A stretch of 64,000 nt of DNA from Megaustenia siamemsis (GCA_032433765.1 JAVIAB010000160.1:15616307-15680306); one strand, 5' to 3'; shown: positions 20,102 through 32,904, counted from the stretch's first letter. Notes: a model not told the origin generated them from the letters alone. Numbers and translations: made by a program.

Positions 20102-21236
20102 CTATGTTAATATACAGAACGAATGCGTAGTACTAAAGTTGAACAACTTCTGGCTTTGTATGTCATAGATACATATTTTCAGTGCCAGTGTCATAAATAT
20201 AAAATAAAATCCTAGTTGATCATTTTAAAAAGATTAAAACCTCCAGTTTGAATGTTCAAAATAGACAGCGGTTCCGTTGAAGAGCCATAAATAGATAAAT
20301 GATAACAGTTTGTGTCTTAAACACGTCTAGTTTGTGTTGTAAATAAACAGTTCAGGGCTGTGTGTTTTTTAAACAGATATGCGACATGAGTTTGAGCGTA
20401 TTAGATAAATAAACAGCTTTAGTGTCACATAACAGATAAAGCAGCTTCAATTAAAATGTTATAAAGATATAAACAGTTTCAGTTTAGTGATACAAATATA
20501 TAAATGATCAGTATGTGTTTTGTAACTCGATAAACAGCTCCAGTCGGAATATTATGAATAAATAAACATTCATGTAGATGATCATGTATTTACAGTAACA
20601 CAGTTGCGATGTCATTAATATATAAATGTGATTTGTTTAGAGTGAGGGACAAATAAACGAGCAACTTGAACTATAGTGCCTAACATAAACACCAAACTCC
20701 TGATTATGTCTCACACTGATTGACAAATAACTGTTACCATGTTTCGGATAAATGTTATTTCCACACAAAGAGGTGTAACTCATTTTTGTGAAAAGTCATA
20801 TTTGGTTTCATCCGTGACGAAAATCAACTTTCCATGAAATCTTTGAACGTTATCACGCTCCCTTGAATTAAGAAAAGCGATCTAGCTGACGATTGCTGTG
20901 TTTCAAGTTTAATACACGCCACACACAATGAAATATGTGAACGCCACTGCACACTTATCCTTTGACTATTGTAGCCACAGGCAGGAAGAACATATTAATT
21001 AAGTTTAACAATTAGTAGTTACTAAGTTGTTTATCTTTATTGTTCTACTATTGAGGATTAAAGACTTTCGTGCTGATTTGAGCAAGTTATGTCAATGTGG
21101 GCTCAGAAGAGTCGAAGAACGTGTTATTGAGAACAGCTTAGGTGGTCCATAATCTATATCGTACTGAGTTGTCTTGATTGCCGCGAAGAGGAATCTATAA
21201 GTAAAAAATATAGAAGTTAATTAGAAAATAAGTTAC
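20102..21236. other. AT-rich region with loose AAATAAACAG repeats
   Basis: Upstream of the membrane-protein ORF on its strand. From 20280 to 20680 phrases such as GATAAATAAACAGCTTTAGT recur at irregular 50-70 bp spacing, probably a degraded tandem repeat. No promoter motif can be assigned. Confidence 0.4.
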
Positions 21237-21347
21237 TGATTCAGTTGATAAATTAGAGAGTTAATGAGTGGTGATTGAGTTAGTGAGTAATTGAGTGATT
21301 TCGTGAGTAATTGAGTGAGTTAATGGATGAGTAGTGATAGTATGAAT
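21237..21347. repeat. GAGTGA-type minisatellite, left block
   Basis: Short run of GAGTGATTGAGTTAGTGAGTAA-like units. It is the left remnant of the array that resumes at 25197 after the LINE; ATAGTATGAAT (21337-21347) is the LINE's target duplication. Confidence 0.75.
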
Positions 21348-21627
21348 CTCTCTCTCTCTGCGATCAGGACTCAATCAGAGTAGGATTCATGACTCTCTCA
21401 TGAACTCAGCTGTCTGTTTAAGTGATTCGATTGCCCCATATAGTTTCTCTTCAGTGGAGGTGGGGTGTGGACCACATTGCTCTTCTCAGGTCTGTATACT
21501 GGGGGGGGGGGGGGGGCAATCCTGTAGAACATGTTTTGTAGTCATATTGTCCAGTGTACAGTGGCATAGGCTGGCTGTACCTATTTTGAATTTGGTGAAC
21601 ATGTGATTTCTCATTCTATTGTGGCCA

Positions 21628-22236
21628 GTCATCTAGAGACAGTTCAGAACTACAACTACCTAGAACATCCTATACCAGTGATGGAAAATGTACAACTGAA
21701 ATAAACAAAAGAATAGGTATTGCAAACAGTAATTTCAATGCCATGAAAAATATAATGACATCAAAACAAATAACACCAGGGCTAAAACTAAGAATAGCAA
21801 AATGTTACATCTTCTCAATATTCCTATATGGTGCAGAAACATGGACATTAGACCAGAAAACAGAACAGAAAATTGAAGCCTTTGAAATGTGGATATATAG
21901 AAGAATAGGTAGAGTTGGATGGAAGGAAAAGAAAACAAACGACAAAGTCTTAAAAAAACTAAAAATGAAAAGAGAACTACTAAACACAATTCAAACAAGA
22001 CAAATGCGATTTTTGGCCCATGTTAAAAGACACAACAGTCTCATAAAAGTAATATTGGAAGGGAAAATGCAAAGTAACAGAGGCAGAGGCAGACCAAGAC
22101 TAACATGGACGAGTAACATCAAAAGATGGACAAGTCAGCCTATGACAATCTGCACCATCAAAGCAAGAAACAGAGTAGAATGGCGATCCATGGTAGCCAA
22201 CCTTCGATGCGGAGACGGCACTCAATGATGATGATG
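21628..22236 (+). mobile_element. Nested LINE 3' fragment (RCGDGTQ family), 10-bp TSD
   Basis: Opposite in orientation to its host LINE. Flanked by ATTGTGGCCA at 21618-21627 and 22237-22246; the copy at 10371-11768 shows the uninterrupted site. The ORF at 21743-22228 (161 codons) reads LRIAKCYIFSIFLYGAETWT, RRIGRVGWKEKKTNDKVLKK, RQMRFLAHVKRHNSLIKV and RGRGRPRLTWTSNIKRW, ending RCGDGTQ and a stop. It is followed by (TGA)n. It holds the post-RT C-terminal region only. Confidence 0.9.
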
Positions 22237-22959
22237 ATTGTGGCCATTGCGTAGGCGAAGTATGATGACTTGATACCTCCTTGATAGTTGATGGTATCCG
22301 TCACTCTCGTTATACTTTGAGTGTTCTCGTTTCCATTTGTCATGGTACTGACCTTTGAGGATGGATTTCACTTCATCATAACTGAGCGGATGGTTCTCAT
22401 GTGGTAATCTCCCTCCCACTTTAGCTAATTTGTCTGCTCGTTCGTTCCCGTGTATATTACAGTGTGATGGTATCCACTGAATGACTACTCTCTGGAAGTT
22501 ATTGCATATTTGGTTCAGGGCTGTTCTGAAAGCATCTAGTTCATTGTTCTTGAGGCTTTTTAGAGCTGATAATACTGACAGTGCATCAGTCAGAATCACC
22601 AATTTATTGTGCATGTTATTTTTGTGTTGAGTAGCCAGTGTTGCAGCATTTCTGATGGCCTCAGTTTCTGCTTTAAAGTTGTTTGAGAATTTTCCAGTAG
22701 CTATTGACTTGGTGATCTCGTCCTGATTATTCAGCGTCAAGAACACACCACTCCCTCCATTTCTGGTGGCATTTGTAGCAGAGCCATCTGTGTATATATG
22801 GGACCAAGAGTCCTGTGGGTAGGTATCGTGTATGTGTTTTTCTGCTACATGTTTTCTTTCTGTGTCTGATTGGGTGCCTTTTTTCATGATTCCTATTATA
22901 TTTTCCTTAAGTTCTGGTATTTTATGTTTCCCATGAGGAGAAATATCAGATGAGCCCAA
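22222..22959 (-). pseudogene. LINE RNase H domain (21348-25196 element)
   Basis: 245-codon frame with RNase H signatures IYTDGS, KAETEAIRNAA, LTDALSVLSAL and GNERADKLAKVGG, nearly the same protein as 10436-11374. It is cut by the nested LINE at 22236, so its last codons are foreign. The C-terminal remainder of the protein is at 21380-21617. Confidence 0.85.
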
Positions 22960-23146
22960 GTTGGGAAAGAACTGGGTCTCCAGTAGTTAGTTCTTTGACG
23001 ATTGCAGCGAAGTTGCTCCTCTTTATTCGTACAATTCCGAAACCAGTTATTCTTTGTGCATGGGGTGGCTAAGGAGCCTTCTATATTTCTCCGCTTGTTG
23101 CAATACTTTAGTGACCCGTCTGTCATCTAAGGGTTGTAAACCTGTT

Positions 23147-23215
23147 CTTTACTGCAGCTTCGCATTTTTATGCATTCATTTTAATTTCTTTGCCTTAAAC
23201 CCCCCCCCCCAATCC
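23147..23215. mobile_element. 69-bp insertion with 13-bp target duplication
   Basis: TTGTAAACCTGTT occurs at 23134-23146 and 23216-23228, and once at the same place in the sister LINE (about 11567-11579). The sequence between, with a run of ten C and TTTTATGCATTCATTTTAAT, is absent there. Its source is not recognised; the duplication suggests a very short retrotransposed insert. Confidence 0.7.
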
Positions 23216-23827
23216 TTGTAAACCTGTTACTGTTTCTAGAGTCTTGATAGGTGTAGATTTCATAGCACCAGTGATGATACGGGCAGCTTGGTTGTGTATT
23301 CTGTTAATTTTGCTAAAGTGTGATTTGGAAGCCATAGCCCAGGCTGTGACTCCATACTCTAGAACTGGTCTGACTCTTCCTACGTATAGTCGTTTCAAGA
23401 TATTGCTATCTGCTCCCCAGTCCCTTCCTGCCAATTTCTTCATACTATTAGTTCGTTTTCTGGCTTTTTTTCTTGCTGTGTCTATCTGATTTTTCCATGT
23501 CATTCTGCGATTTATGGTGACGCCAAGATATGTTGGGTTTTGGTCAATAGGGAGTGTATGGTCTTTTATTTTCAAGTTTGCAGAGAATGTGTTTCTTGAA
23601 AGGCTGAAAATTGTATATGTAGTTTTTTTTTCGCTAATTGGTAAGAACCAGGTGTTCGTCCATGTTTCAAGTTCACCTAGGGCATCTTGCATCCTGGGTC
23701 CAGCCACCGACATACTTTCCTCGCGAGCCCGTAACGCCAGATCATCTGCGTATATTGCTGAGTGTATTCCCGATGAAATGTCCATTACGATGTCATTTAT
23801 GACAATTAAAAAGAGTGTTGGGGACAA
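23195..23827 (-). pseudogene. LINE reverse transcriptase, palm and thumb
   Basis: 210-codon frame starting MSPTLFLIVIND and containing the catalytic IYADD box (AIYADDLALRARE), then NPTYLGVTINRRMTWK and a VRPVLEYGVTAWA thumb. It matches the RT of I-like non-LTR elements. It is separated by a frame break from the N-terminal RT part at 23984-24760. Confidence 0.88.
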
Positions 23828-23983
23828 GACTCCGCCTTGTGGGACACCTTGTTCGATTGTGACCTTCTTACTTAGTTGACCTTGAACTTGTACTCTGGCC
23901 GTTCTATCCTGAAGGTATTGAGAGACCCAATTGAATAAACGACCCTGGATGCCAAGTCTAAAAAGCTTGTTCTTTAAACCCTC

Positions 23984-24760
23984 TCACCATACCCTATCAA
24001 AAGCCTTCTCCATGTCGATCCACACTGCCAGTGTGTGTTTCTTTTCTTGTAGAGCATCCTCTATTTCCTGTGCGATGTAGGTGACCAGGTCTTCAGTTGA
24101 TCTGTGCTGACGGAAGCCACTTTGTTGTGGTATGATTTGTTGTTTTGTCTCCAAATGCCACATAAGTCTTCTGTTAACCAGCCTTTCCATGAGTTTACTC
24201 AGGCAGCTCAGTAGGCTAATTGGTCTGTTGCTACTTGGGTCTAGTGGGTCTTTTCCACGCTTGAGGATGGGCACCATAATAGCTTCTTTCCAGATTGCCG
24301 GCACATGACCTCTCTTCCAGCTAGCATTTATTATCCTTAGAAGAGGGTCCTTCGCTTTCTGTCCCAGATTTATGAGCATTTCGTTGGAGATTCCATCTTT
24401 ACCAGGGGAACTTTTGAGCTTCAATCCTTTGAGGACAACATCTAATTCAGTTGGGGTAAAGATGGTCGTCTGATGCTCTTCTGGTACTAAAGGCATGTGT
24501 TTTGCTTCTTGGTTTTCCCGTCTTGCAGCTTTCTGTTTGTCTATTGGAATGTTTATTCTACTAATGTTTTTGTAAGTCTCTATCAGTAGATTTGCTGCCC
24601 TTTTGCCTGTGAGGATGTTCTGGTTGTGTGCTAACGATATTGAAGGTCGGCAGTTGTTTTCGTCGCTCAGAGCTTTCGCAAGTTTCCATAGTTTATGATC
24701 ATTTTTGTCTAGATTAAGGCTCTCTGTTTTGTCTATCCAGCTCTGTCTTGCTGATACCAT
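23984..24760 (-). pseudogene. LINE reverse transcriptase, N-terminal part
   Basis: 258-codon frame with KLKSSPGKDGISNEMLINLG, HVPAIWKEAIMVPILKRGKD, NRPISLLSCLSKLMERL, PQQSGFRQHRSTEDLV and the first catalytic aspartate in VWIDMEKAFDRVW. It is the fingers and first palm motifs of RT. It ends at a stop shortly after motif A; the product would be truncated. Confidence 0.9.
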
Positions 24761-24787
24761 GACCTCACGTCTGTATTTGACCGAGGC

Positions 24788-25156
24788 TTATTTGTAGGCA
24801 ATGTTGTTCTCTGTGCTGTGTGATGTTTCAGCTAGTTCTCTGGCAGAGTCCGGTTCCTCTTCTAGTCTTTGTATTTCCTTGCTCCAGTATGGTTTGTAGT
24901 TTTTTCTTGCTCCTATATGAATGGATTCTTTAGCAGCTCTCAGGATTCCGTTTTTTAAGCACTCTATCATATTATTGACCTTCTTTTCGTGGGTGTTGAT
25001 AGGCACAGTATATGCATCAGAGAGCCTGGCAAACTTTGCCCAATCTGTTCTCTTATAGTTCCAGCGGGGAAGAGTTATTTGCAATTCCAGTTTGGGAGCA
25101 AAATCCACTGAAAGTTTGACTGGTCTGTGGTCACTATCTCCAAGTTGGTTCAGCAC
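24788..25156 (-). pseudogene. LINE endonuclease C-terminal end and linker
   Basis: 122-codon frame. It opens with GDSDHRPVKLSVDF, whose SDH box is the final catalytic motif of APE-type endonucleases. A basic linker (NYKPYWSKEIQRLEEEPDS) follows. The rest of the endonuclease is missing because the insertion is 5'-truncated at 25196. Confidence 0.82.
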
Positions 25157-25196
25157 TTTTCTGTTTATTTTGATGGTTATGTCTCCAGTTGCAAAT

Positions 25197-26488
25197 ATAG
25201 TATGAATGAGTGGGTGAGTGAGTAGCTACTGAAAGGGAGAGTGAGTAAAGGAATGGGTGAGTGCGGTGAGTGGGTATCGTGATCGACGGAGTATTGTGAT
25301 TAAATGAATGGGTGAGTAACGATTGGTTGAGTGAGTGAGTTAATGGATGAGTGGGTCATCATCATCAAGTACCGGGCCTACTGGCGTAGGTGATCATGTC
25401 TCTCCACAATTTTCGATCTCGGCAGCTATTTATCATTTCTGTTGCTGACCTTCTGCCAAGCTATTCTCTTAAGCTGTCCAATGTTGTGGCGATTCATGAT
25501 TGTACAAAGAAATTACAACGGTGGTTTTCTGTTGCCTTTGATGAGTGGGTACTGTGATTGATTTATTGATTGAGGAATGAGTTAGTAGTGATTGTGTGAG
25601 TGAATGGGAGTGTGAATACCGTGATTAATTGAGTAAGTGAGAGAATTTGTGAGTGAGTGAGAATGGGTGAGAATGGGTGAGTGAGTGAGAATAGGTAATT
25701 GATAGAATTGGTGAGTAACGACTGAGTGGATTAATGGGTGAGTTGTGACTTAATGGAAGAGTAGTGATTGAAAGGATGAGTAGTGATTGAATGGGTGAGT
25801 AGTGATTGAAAGGATGAGTAGTGATTGAATGCGTAAGTAGTGACAGAATGGGTGAGTAGTGATTGAATGCGTGAGTAGTGACAGAATGGGTGAGTAGTGA
25901 TTAAATGCGTGAGTAGTGACAGAATGGGTGAGTAGTGATTGAATGCGTGAGTAGTGATTGAATGGGTGAGTAGTGATTGAAAGGATGAGTAGTGATTGAA
26001 TGCGGGAGTAGTGACAGAATGGGTGAGTAGTGATTGAATGCGTGAGTAGTGACAGAAAGGGTGAGCAGTGATTGAATGCGTGAGTAGTGACAGAATGGGT
26101 GAGTAGTGATTGAATGCGTGAGTAGTGACAGAATGGGTGAGTAGTGATTGAATGGGTGAGTAGTGATTGAAAGGATGAGTAGTGATTGAATGGGTGAGTA
26201 GTGATTGGATGGAAGAGTAGTGATTGAATGGGTGAGTAGTGATTGAATGGGTGAGTAGTGACTTAATGGGTGAGTATTGATTGAATGTGTGAGTAGTGAT
26301 TGAATGGGTGAGTAGTGACTTAATGGAAGAGTAGTAATTGAAAGGATGACTAGTGATTGAATGGGTAAGTAGTGACTTAATGGGTGAGTAGTGATTGAAT
26401 GTGTGAGTAGTGATTGAATGGGTGAGTAGTGACTTAATGGGTGAGTAGTGATTGAATGTGTGAGTAGTGATTGAATGGGTGAGTAGTG
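25197..26488. repeat. GAGTGA/AGTAGTGATTGAATGG minisatellite, middle block
   Basis: First loose GAGTGAGTGG units, then from about 25700 a ~16-bp unit (GAGTAGTGATTGAATGG) in higher-order alternation with GTGACAGAATGG and GTGACTTAATGG variants. It is interrupted by a LINE stub at 25357-25539. Its last part, 26312-26432, is repeated identically at 40451-40571. Confidence 0.92.
25357..25539 (-). mobile_element. LINE 3' stub (ASRPGT family) in the minisatellite
   Basis: Starts (CATCATCATC)AAGTACCGGGCCTACTGGCG, the reverse complement of the ASRPGT 3' terminus. The possible 11-bp duplication GATGAGTGGGT lies at 25346-25356 and 25540-25550, but that string is also natural to the array. Confidence 0.75.
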
Positions 26489-27186
26489 AGTAGTGGGAGG
26501 CGCACGTTATGCTCCTGGTTTTTTAGTTGACCAAAGAGTAGGGTATACCCTACGAAGTCCAGTACCCTATGAGTACAGGAGTTATATAGAGACTACGGCA
26601 AGCCGCGGCAAGCTGCGGCAAGCTGCGCCAAGCCAGAGTGATGCAATGATATATATGTATAGTGCATGAAGGGGTTGGTGGTTGAGGGATAATTACTGAG
26701 TCATGAGTGATGGACATCAGTTTTTCCCGCCAAAGTGACTTCCAATAGGAACTAGTGTGTGTGTATGTTGTCCGGCTATAGACCACGCCCACTCCGGAAG
26801 TGAAAGTACCATATTAGGGAGTAGTGATACGTTAGTTCTTTCATAGTTTTGGTGAGTATATATACATATAATAGTAATAAGTTAATAGTTATTATATCCA
26901 AGGGACCATAAGGGACCGTAATTAAGATAGATACGGACCATAATCAGTGATATTTAATCAGGTAATTCACGCTGACGACATGAAAGAACGATAGTCTCCT
27001 ACCGGGTCACATAATGACCCAATCAATAAACCGCTCCCGTGAGAGTAAAGATTTCTTTTTCCCAAGCGGTCTCGCTGCGTCGCTATGCTGACTGGAATTA
27101 TCGAATTTATAACATAGGTGTAAGAAATATATTAAGATCAAGCTAAGTCCACTAATAGAGGAGATCGAGAGTGTACCCCAACGAGC

Positions 27187-27549
27187 TTAGGAGGAAAGAT
27201 AGGTGTAGTACATGTCAGCTGCCTCACAGAGCATGTATATTTGGGAACAGAGCCCCCCCCAAAAAAAAAGCCTGTGTGCGTGTTCATGTGTGTGTATGTG
27301 CATATTACTCAGAGAGTAAACAAAAGGACCAGTCTTCGGATAGCTTCGCTGACTGATACAAAATGTAATGTTTATTGATGGAGAGGTACCTGTGTTCGTG
27401 TGTGGGTCGTAGAACAAGCGGATGAATAGCAGGGTTTGATGGAGAGATGATTGTGTGTTTGTGTGATTCAGTATACAAATAGCTGTATAAATAAATATTG
27501 AAGTGATAAGTAGAACGATCAATCGCTCACCCAATATGTACATACACAT
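27187..27549 (-). other. Mirrored 120-codon open frame in arms
   Basis: The frame at 27187-27549 (-) and its mirror at 39009-39371 (+) are both open because the arms are near-identical, not because of shown selection. It is rich in I, T, H and L, starts MCMYILGERLIVLLITSIFI and has no domain I know. AATAAACATTACATTTTG lies inside the mirror. Probably non-coding. Confidence 0.25.
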
Positions 27550-28905
27550 TCGTTACATCACTATAAAGTGGTTATCAATATCAACACACCGTAAGCAATA
27601 AGAACCACTAAAAGAATCGACCCCAAAACGCGAACTCCACAAACATATGTACCTATATGATAGTCGTAACTTACCGTTAATGTTATTAATAAAGGTGACG
27701 CATACGTGATGTATAACTAAGAGGTCTGCCCTATAGTGGTAGTAAGATGAATATTATAGATAATCATAGTTGAGCGACGGTATTACGCTAACAAAGGTAA
27801 AATGACCGACCTTTCGTATGGTGTACACCGTAACACCCCTACATCTTATACAGTCTGTCATGGTAATGTGATAGAAGAAGAAACTGATGTTTAGGGGTAA
27901 GTCCCAAACATTTTTTTTGTATTTTCATCATCTAAATAATCGTTTTTAAACCCGGAATTATTATCAGATAGAACGACACATGATAGTGATGGTTAGCTTA
28001 TCTTTTATTCACATATAGTCGAGTTTGGACTCGTTGTAAAGATAATTTTAAGAGTAGTTATATGTTTAATGTTTAGTTCCTTTAAAAAAACAATAAAGCT
28101 ACTATACTTGTAACTAATCCTGTTTAACATTAAAATAAATACCCCATATTAACAGTATCCAATAGAGCACCCCAGAATGAAACTGTACCAGTACGCTCCA
28201 GTGGCCGAAAGAAGGCTATTGTTCCCCACGCGTCCCGGGGATAATTGATATAATTGCTCTCTCGCGAGTGGCGTGTGGCATTGTATAGCACTTGAGGGTT
28301 TATTGTGCGTGCACTAAAAAGATGAAGTTTAACACATAGGCGCGTTACTAAATAAACAAGTAATTTACTACTAATAAAAAAAATATATATATATATAATA
28401 TACGTTATTTATTTTTAAATCCTTCATCTCGAGACACGCAAATAGATACGAAACAAGATATAGTTTTTAGTATAACAAGTTATTTTCTTTCATCAATGTG
28501 CCGGCTTCGTAACTAAGGTATATTTCTGTCTCGCTCTCTCTCTCTCTCTCTCTCTCTGTCTGTTTGTGAGTGTATGTATGTGTGTGTGTATGTATGTATA
28601 GCTGTATGTTTATAGATTATTCACTCTAGTTCGCTGTTTGTCTAAACCTATGTTATTATTATAGGATACAAGCCAACAGACTAATAGAACGAATATCTTA
28701 ATACCTTTTACAGCTCGATGATTAATGACAACGCTGAAAGACACAAAAAAAAAAAAAAAAAAAAAGGCGACCCGGTTAGTTTTAGTCATATTTAGACGTA
28801 ATCTATATCAAAATATGCGTATTTTAAACCAGTTTTATACTAAAGCAGTTATTTTATAAATAACATTACAGTGTAAACGTTCAGCCGAGTACATATTTTT
28901 GTCTT

Positions 28906-28949
<44 letters not shown>

Positions 28950-28964
28950 GCGAACTAAAAATCC

Positions 28965-31900
28965 TAAAAAGCTACTTACATAGTCATTATAGTTAGACAC
29001 ACCGAGCAGGAATTTAGATTCAATGTCCAAAAAGTTAGACCAAATCGCAAAATGTTAGCACCAGAACACAACAATTTAGGCTCATAAGCAAAAAGTCGAG
29101 CTGAAAACCTTACAAACCTACTTATATTGGCGTAATAGTTAGACACAATGAACAGGAAGTAATAACAAAAATCCCAAAAGTTACGCCTAAGCGCAAAAAA
29201 TGTTACCCCAGAACACAAAATATAGGCTCGTATTAAAAAAGTCGACCTAAAAAGCTTAAAATTCTACACACATAGTCATAATAGTTAGATACACCGAGCA
29301 GGAATATAGATTCAATGTCCAAAAAGTTAGACCAAATCGCAAAATTTTATCACCAGAACACAAAATTTAGGCTCATAAGCAAAAATCCGATTTGAAAACC
29401 ATACAAACCTACTTATATTGGCATAATAGTTAGACACAACGAGCAGGAAGGTATATCCAAAAGCCCAAAAGTTACGCCATAGCGCAAAAAAAAAAAAAAA
29501 ATTTTACCCCTAGAACACAAAAATATAGGTTCGTATTAAAAAAGTCGACCTAAAAAGCCTAAAAATCTACGCACATAGTCATAATAGTTAGACACAACGA
29601 GTAGAAAGTTATAGTCAAGGTCCAAAAAGTTAGGCAAAATCGCAAAATTTTACCACCAAAACACACAAAAAATTTAGGCTCATAAGCAAAGAGTCGATCT
29701 CAAACCCTAAAAGCTACCCCCCATACTCATACTAGTTAGACGCATCGAACAGATAGTTATATCCAAAGTCCCAAAAGTTACGCCAAAGCGCAAAATATTT
29801 ACCCTCAGAACACAAAAAATGTAGTTTCATATTCAAAAAGGCGAAGTAAAAAGCTACTCACATAGTCATAATAGTTAGACACAACGACCAGGAATTTAGA
29901 TTCAATGTCCAAAAAGTTAGAACAAAGCGCAAATTTTAGCACCAGAACACACAAATTTAGGCTCATAACCAAAAAGTCGATCTGAAAACCCTACAAATCT
30001 ACTCCCATACTCATACTAGTTAGACGTGTCGAACAGATAGTTATATCCGAAGTCCAAAAAGTTAGGCCAAAGCGCTAACATTTTACCACCAGAACACAAA
30101 AAAAATGTAGACGCATATTCAAAAAGTCGACCTAAAAACCCTAAAATGCTACTCATATAGTCATAATTGTAAGACACAAAGAGCAGGAAGTTATATCCAA
30201 AGTCACAAAAGTTACGCCAAAGCACAAAAATGTTACCCCCAGAACACAAAAATGTAGGTTCGTATTAAAAAAGTCGACCTAAAAGCCCTAAAAATCTACG
30301 CACATAGTCATAATAGTTACACACAACGAGTAGAAAGTTATAGTCAAAGTCCAAAAAGTTAGGCCAAATCGCAAAAATGTTAGCACCAACACAGAAAAAA
30401 ATTTAGGCGCATAAGCATAAAGTCGATCTGAAAACCCTACAAAGCTACTCCCATACTCATACTAGTTAGACACAACGAGTAGAAAGTTATATCCAAAGTC
30501 ACAAAAGTTAGACCATATCGCAAAATTTTAGCACCAGAACAAATAAAATTTAGGCTCGTATTAAAAAAGTCGATCTGAAAATCCTAAAAAACTACTCATA
30601 TAGTCATAATAGTTAGACACAAGAGTAGGAAGTTATATCCAAAGTCCCAAAAATTACACCAAATCGCAAAATGTTAGCACCAAAACAGAAAAAAATTTAG
30701 GCGCATAAGCATGAAGTCGAAATGAAAACCCTACAAAGCTACTCCCATACTCATACTAGTTAGGCACAACGAGTAGAAAGTTATAGTCAAGGTCCAAAAA
30801 GTTAGGCCAAAACGCAAAATTTTAGCACCAAAACACAAAAAATTTAGGCTCATAAGCATAAAGTCGATCTGAAAACCATACAAAGCTACTCCCATACTCA
30901 CACTAGTTAGACACAACGAGTTGAAAGTTATATCCAAAGTCACAAAAGTTAGACCATATCGCAAAATTTTAGCACCAGAACCAAAAAAAAAATTTAGGCT
31001 CGTATTAAAAAAGTCGACATAAAAAGCCTAAAGATCGACGCACATAGTCATAATAGTTAGACACAAGAGTAGGAAGTTATATCCAAAGTCCCAAAAGTTA
31101 CACCAAATCGCAAAATGTTAGCACCAACACACACCAAAAAAAAATTTAAGCTCATAACCAAAGAGTCGATCTCAAACCCTACAAAGCTACTCCCAAATTC
31201 ATACTAGTTAGACGCGTCGAACAGATAGTTATATCCAAAGTCCCAAAAGTTAGGCCAAATCGCAAAAATTTTACCCTCATAACACAAAAAATGTAGGCTC
31301 ATATAAAAAAGGCGATCTAAAAATCCTAAACAGCTACTCACATAGTCATAATAGTTAGACACAACGACCAGGAATTTAGATTCAATGTCCAAAAAGTTAG
31401 AACAAATCGCAAAATCTTAGCACCAGAATACACAAATTTAGGGTTCATAAGCATAAAGTTGATCTGAAAACCCTACAAAGCTACTCCCAAACTCATACTA
31501 GTTAGAAACATCGAAAAGATAGTTATATCCAAAGACCAAAAAGTTAGGCCAAAGCGCAAACATTGTACCACCAGAACACAAAAAATGTAGGCACATATTC
31601 AAAAAGTCGATCTGAAAATCCTTAAAAGCTACTCATATAGTCATAATAGTTAGACACAACGAGCAGGAAGGTATATCCAAAATCCCAAAACTTACACCAA
31701 ATAGCAAAATTTTAGCACTAGAACACAAAAATGTAGGCTCGTATTAAAAAAGTCGACATAAAAAGCTTAAAAATCGACGCACATAGTCATAATAGTTAGA
31801 CACAGCGAGTAGAAAGTTATAGTCAAGGCCCAAAAAGTTAGGCCAAATCGCAACATTTTAGCACCAACACACACACAAAATTTACGATCATAAGCATAAA

Positions 31901-32430
31901 GTCGATCTGAAAACCCTACAAAGCTACTCCCATACTCATACTAGTTAGACACAACGAGTAGAAAGTTATATCCAAAGTCCCAAAAGTTAGGCCAAATCGC
32001 AAAATTTTAACACCAAAACACAAAAATTTAGGGTTCATAAGCATAAAGTCGATCTGAAAACCCTACAAAGCTACTCTTATACTCATACTAGTTAGACACA
32101 ACGAGTAGAAAGTTATATCCAAAGTCCCAAAAGTTAGACCATATCACAAACTTTTAGCACCAGAACACAAAAATTTAGGCTCGTATTAAAAAAGTCGATC
32201 TGAAAATCCTTAAAAGCTACTCATATAGTCATAATAGTTAGACACAAAGAGTAGGAAGTTATATCCAAAGTCCCAAAAGTTACACCAAATCGCAAAAATG
32301 TTACCCCCAGAACACAAAAATGTAGGCTCGTATTAAAAAAGTCGACCTAAAAAGCTTAAAAATCTACCCACATAGTCATAATAGTTAGACACAACGAGTA
32401 GAAAGTTATAGTCAAGGTCCAAAAGGTTAG
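28965..32430. repeat. ~147-bp tandem array in the left arm, about 24 units
   Basis: Units carry TAGTTAGACACAACGAGTAG, TTATATCCAAAGTCCCAAAA, GCAAAATTTTAGCACCA and TAGGCTCATAAGCA motifs. At least two unit types alternate (ACTAGTTAGACG..TCGAACAGATAG and ATAATAGTTAGACACAACGAG). Divergence between units within the array is far larger than between the two arms at matching positions. Confidence 0.92.
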
Positions 32431-32435
32431 CCACG

Positions 32436-32639
32436 CTATGTTGAATCATATTCAGCGCGCGTAGACATTACCCTGTTCAATAGACCCACTACTAACTGGA
32501 TAGTGGAGAACTTTCCCACCACAAGATTTTCATTTATTTGACCTACATGGCTTCTCGGTTGTCTGTCCTTTGTTAAAGTGACAAAGATATTGAATTCCAA
32601 AGAGGTTAGGATAAGTACAAGAATAAAAATTTCCAACAC
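32436..32639 (-). other. Mirrored unknown open frame near the palindrome centre
   Basis: 67 codons here; the mirror is 33663-33980 (+), extended to 105 codons. The protein (TSLEFNIFVTLTKDRQPRSH, VVGKFSTIQLVVGLLNRVM) is not low-complexity and differs between arms at one residue I can see (VGQ vs VGE). I do not recognise it. It may be a fragment of a mobile element between the two arrays. Confidence 0.35.
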
Positions 32640-32689
32640 GCTTGTTAAGTCAGTCCCATAAAACTCGGCCTCTGCTATTTCAAAACTAA

Positions 32690-32882
32690 CTTGAAAGTTG
32701 TCCTATACTATTTCAAAAGTTGTCCTTTCCAATTCAAAAGTCGACCTTTACTATTTCAAACGTTGTCCTTCTCGATTCAAAAGTTGTCTTTGTCAAAGCA
32801 AAAGTTGTCCTCTGCTATTTCAAAAGTTGTCCTCTACTATTTCAAAAGTTGTCCGCTACTATTTCAAAAGTTGTCCTCGGCT
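32690..32882. repeat. ~27-bp TTGTCC minisatellite, left arm
   Basis: Units of TATTTCAAAAGTTGTCCTCT and relatives. The mirror array at 33455-33735 is about 90 bp longer. Confidence 0.85.
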
Positions 32883-32904
32883 AAACCAAACACATCATCT
32901 AACA

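Larger units (their letters stand above)
21348..25196 (-). mobile_element. RNase H-bearing I-like LINE, 5'-truncated, with 11-bp TSD
   Basis: Bounded by ATAGTATGAAT at 21337-21347 and 25197-25207. On the minus strand it runs from the end of the APE endonuclease (SDHRPV) through RT and RNase H to a 3' terminus TCTGATTGAGTCCTGATCGC and a short (AG)n tail. Total length is 3849 bp, including a nested LINE (21628-22236) and a 69-bp insertion (23147-23215). Several frame breaks are present. It is the most complete copy of this family here. Confidence 0.92.
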
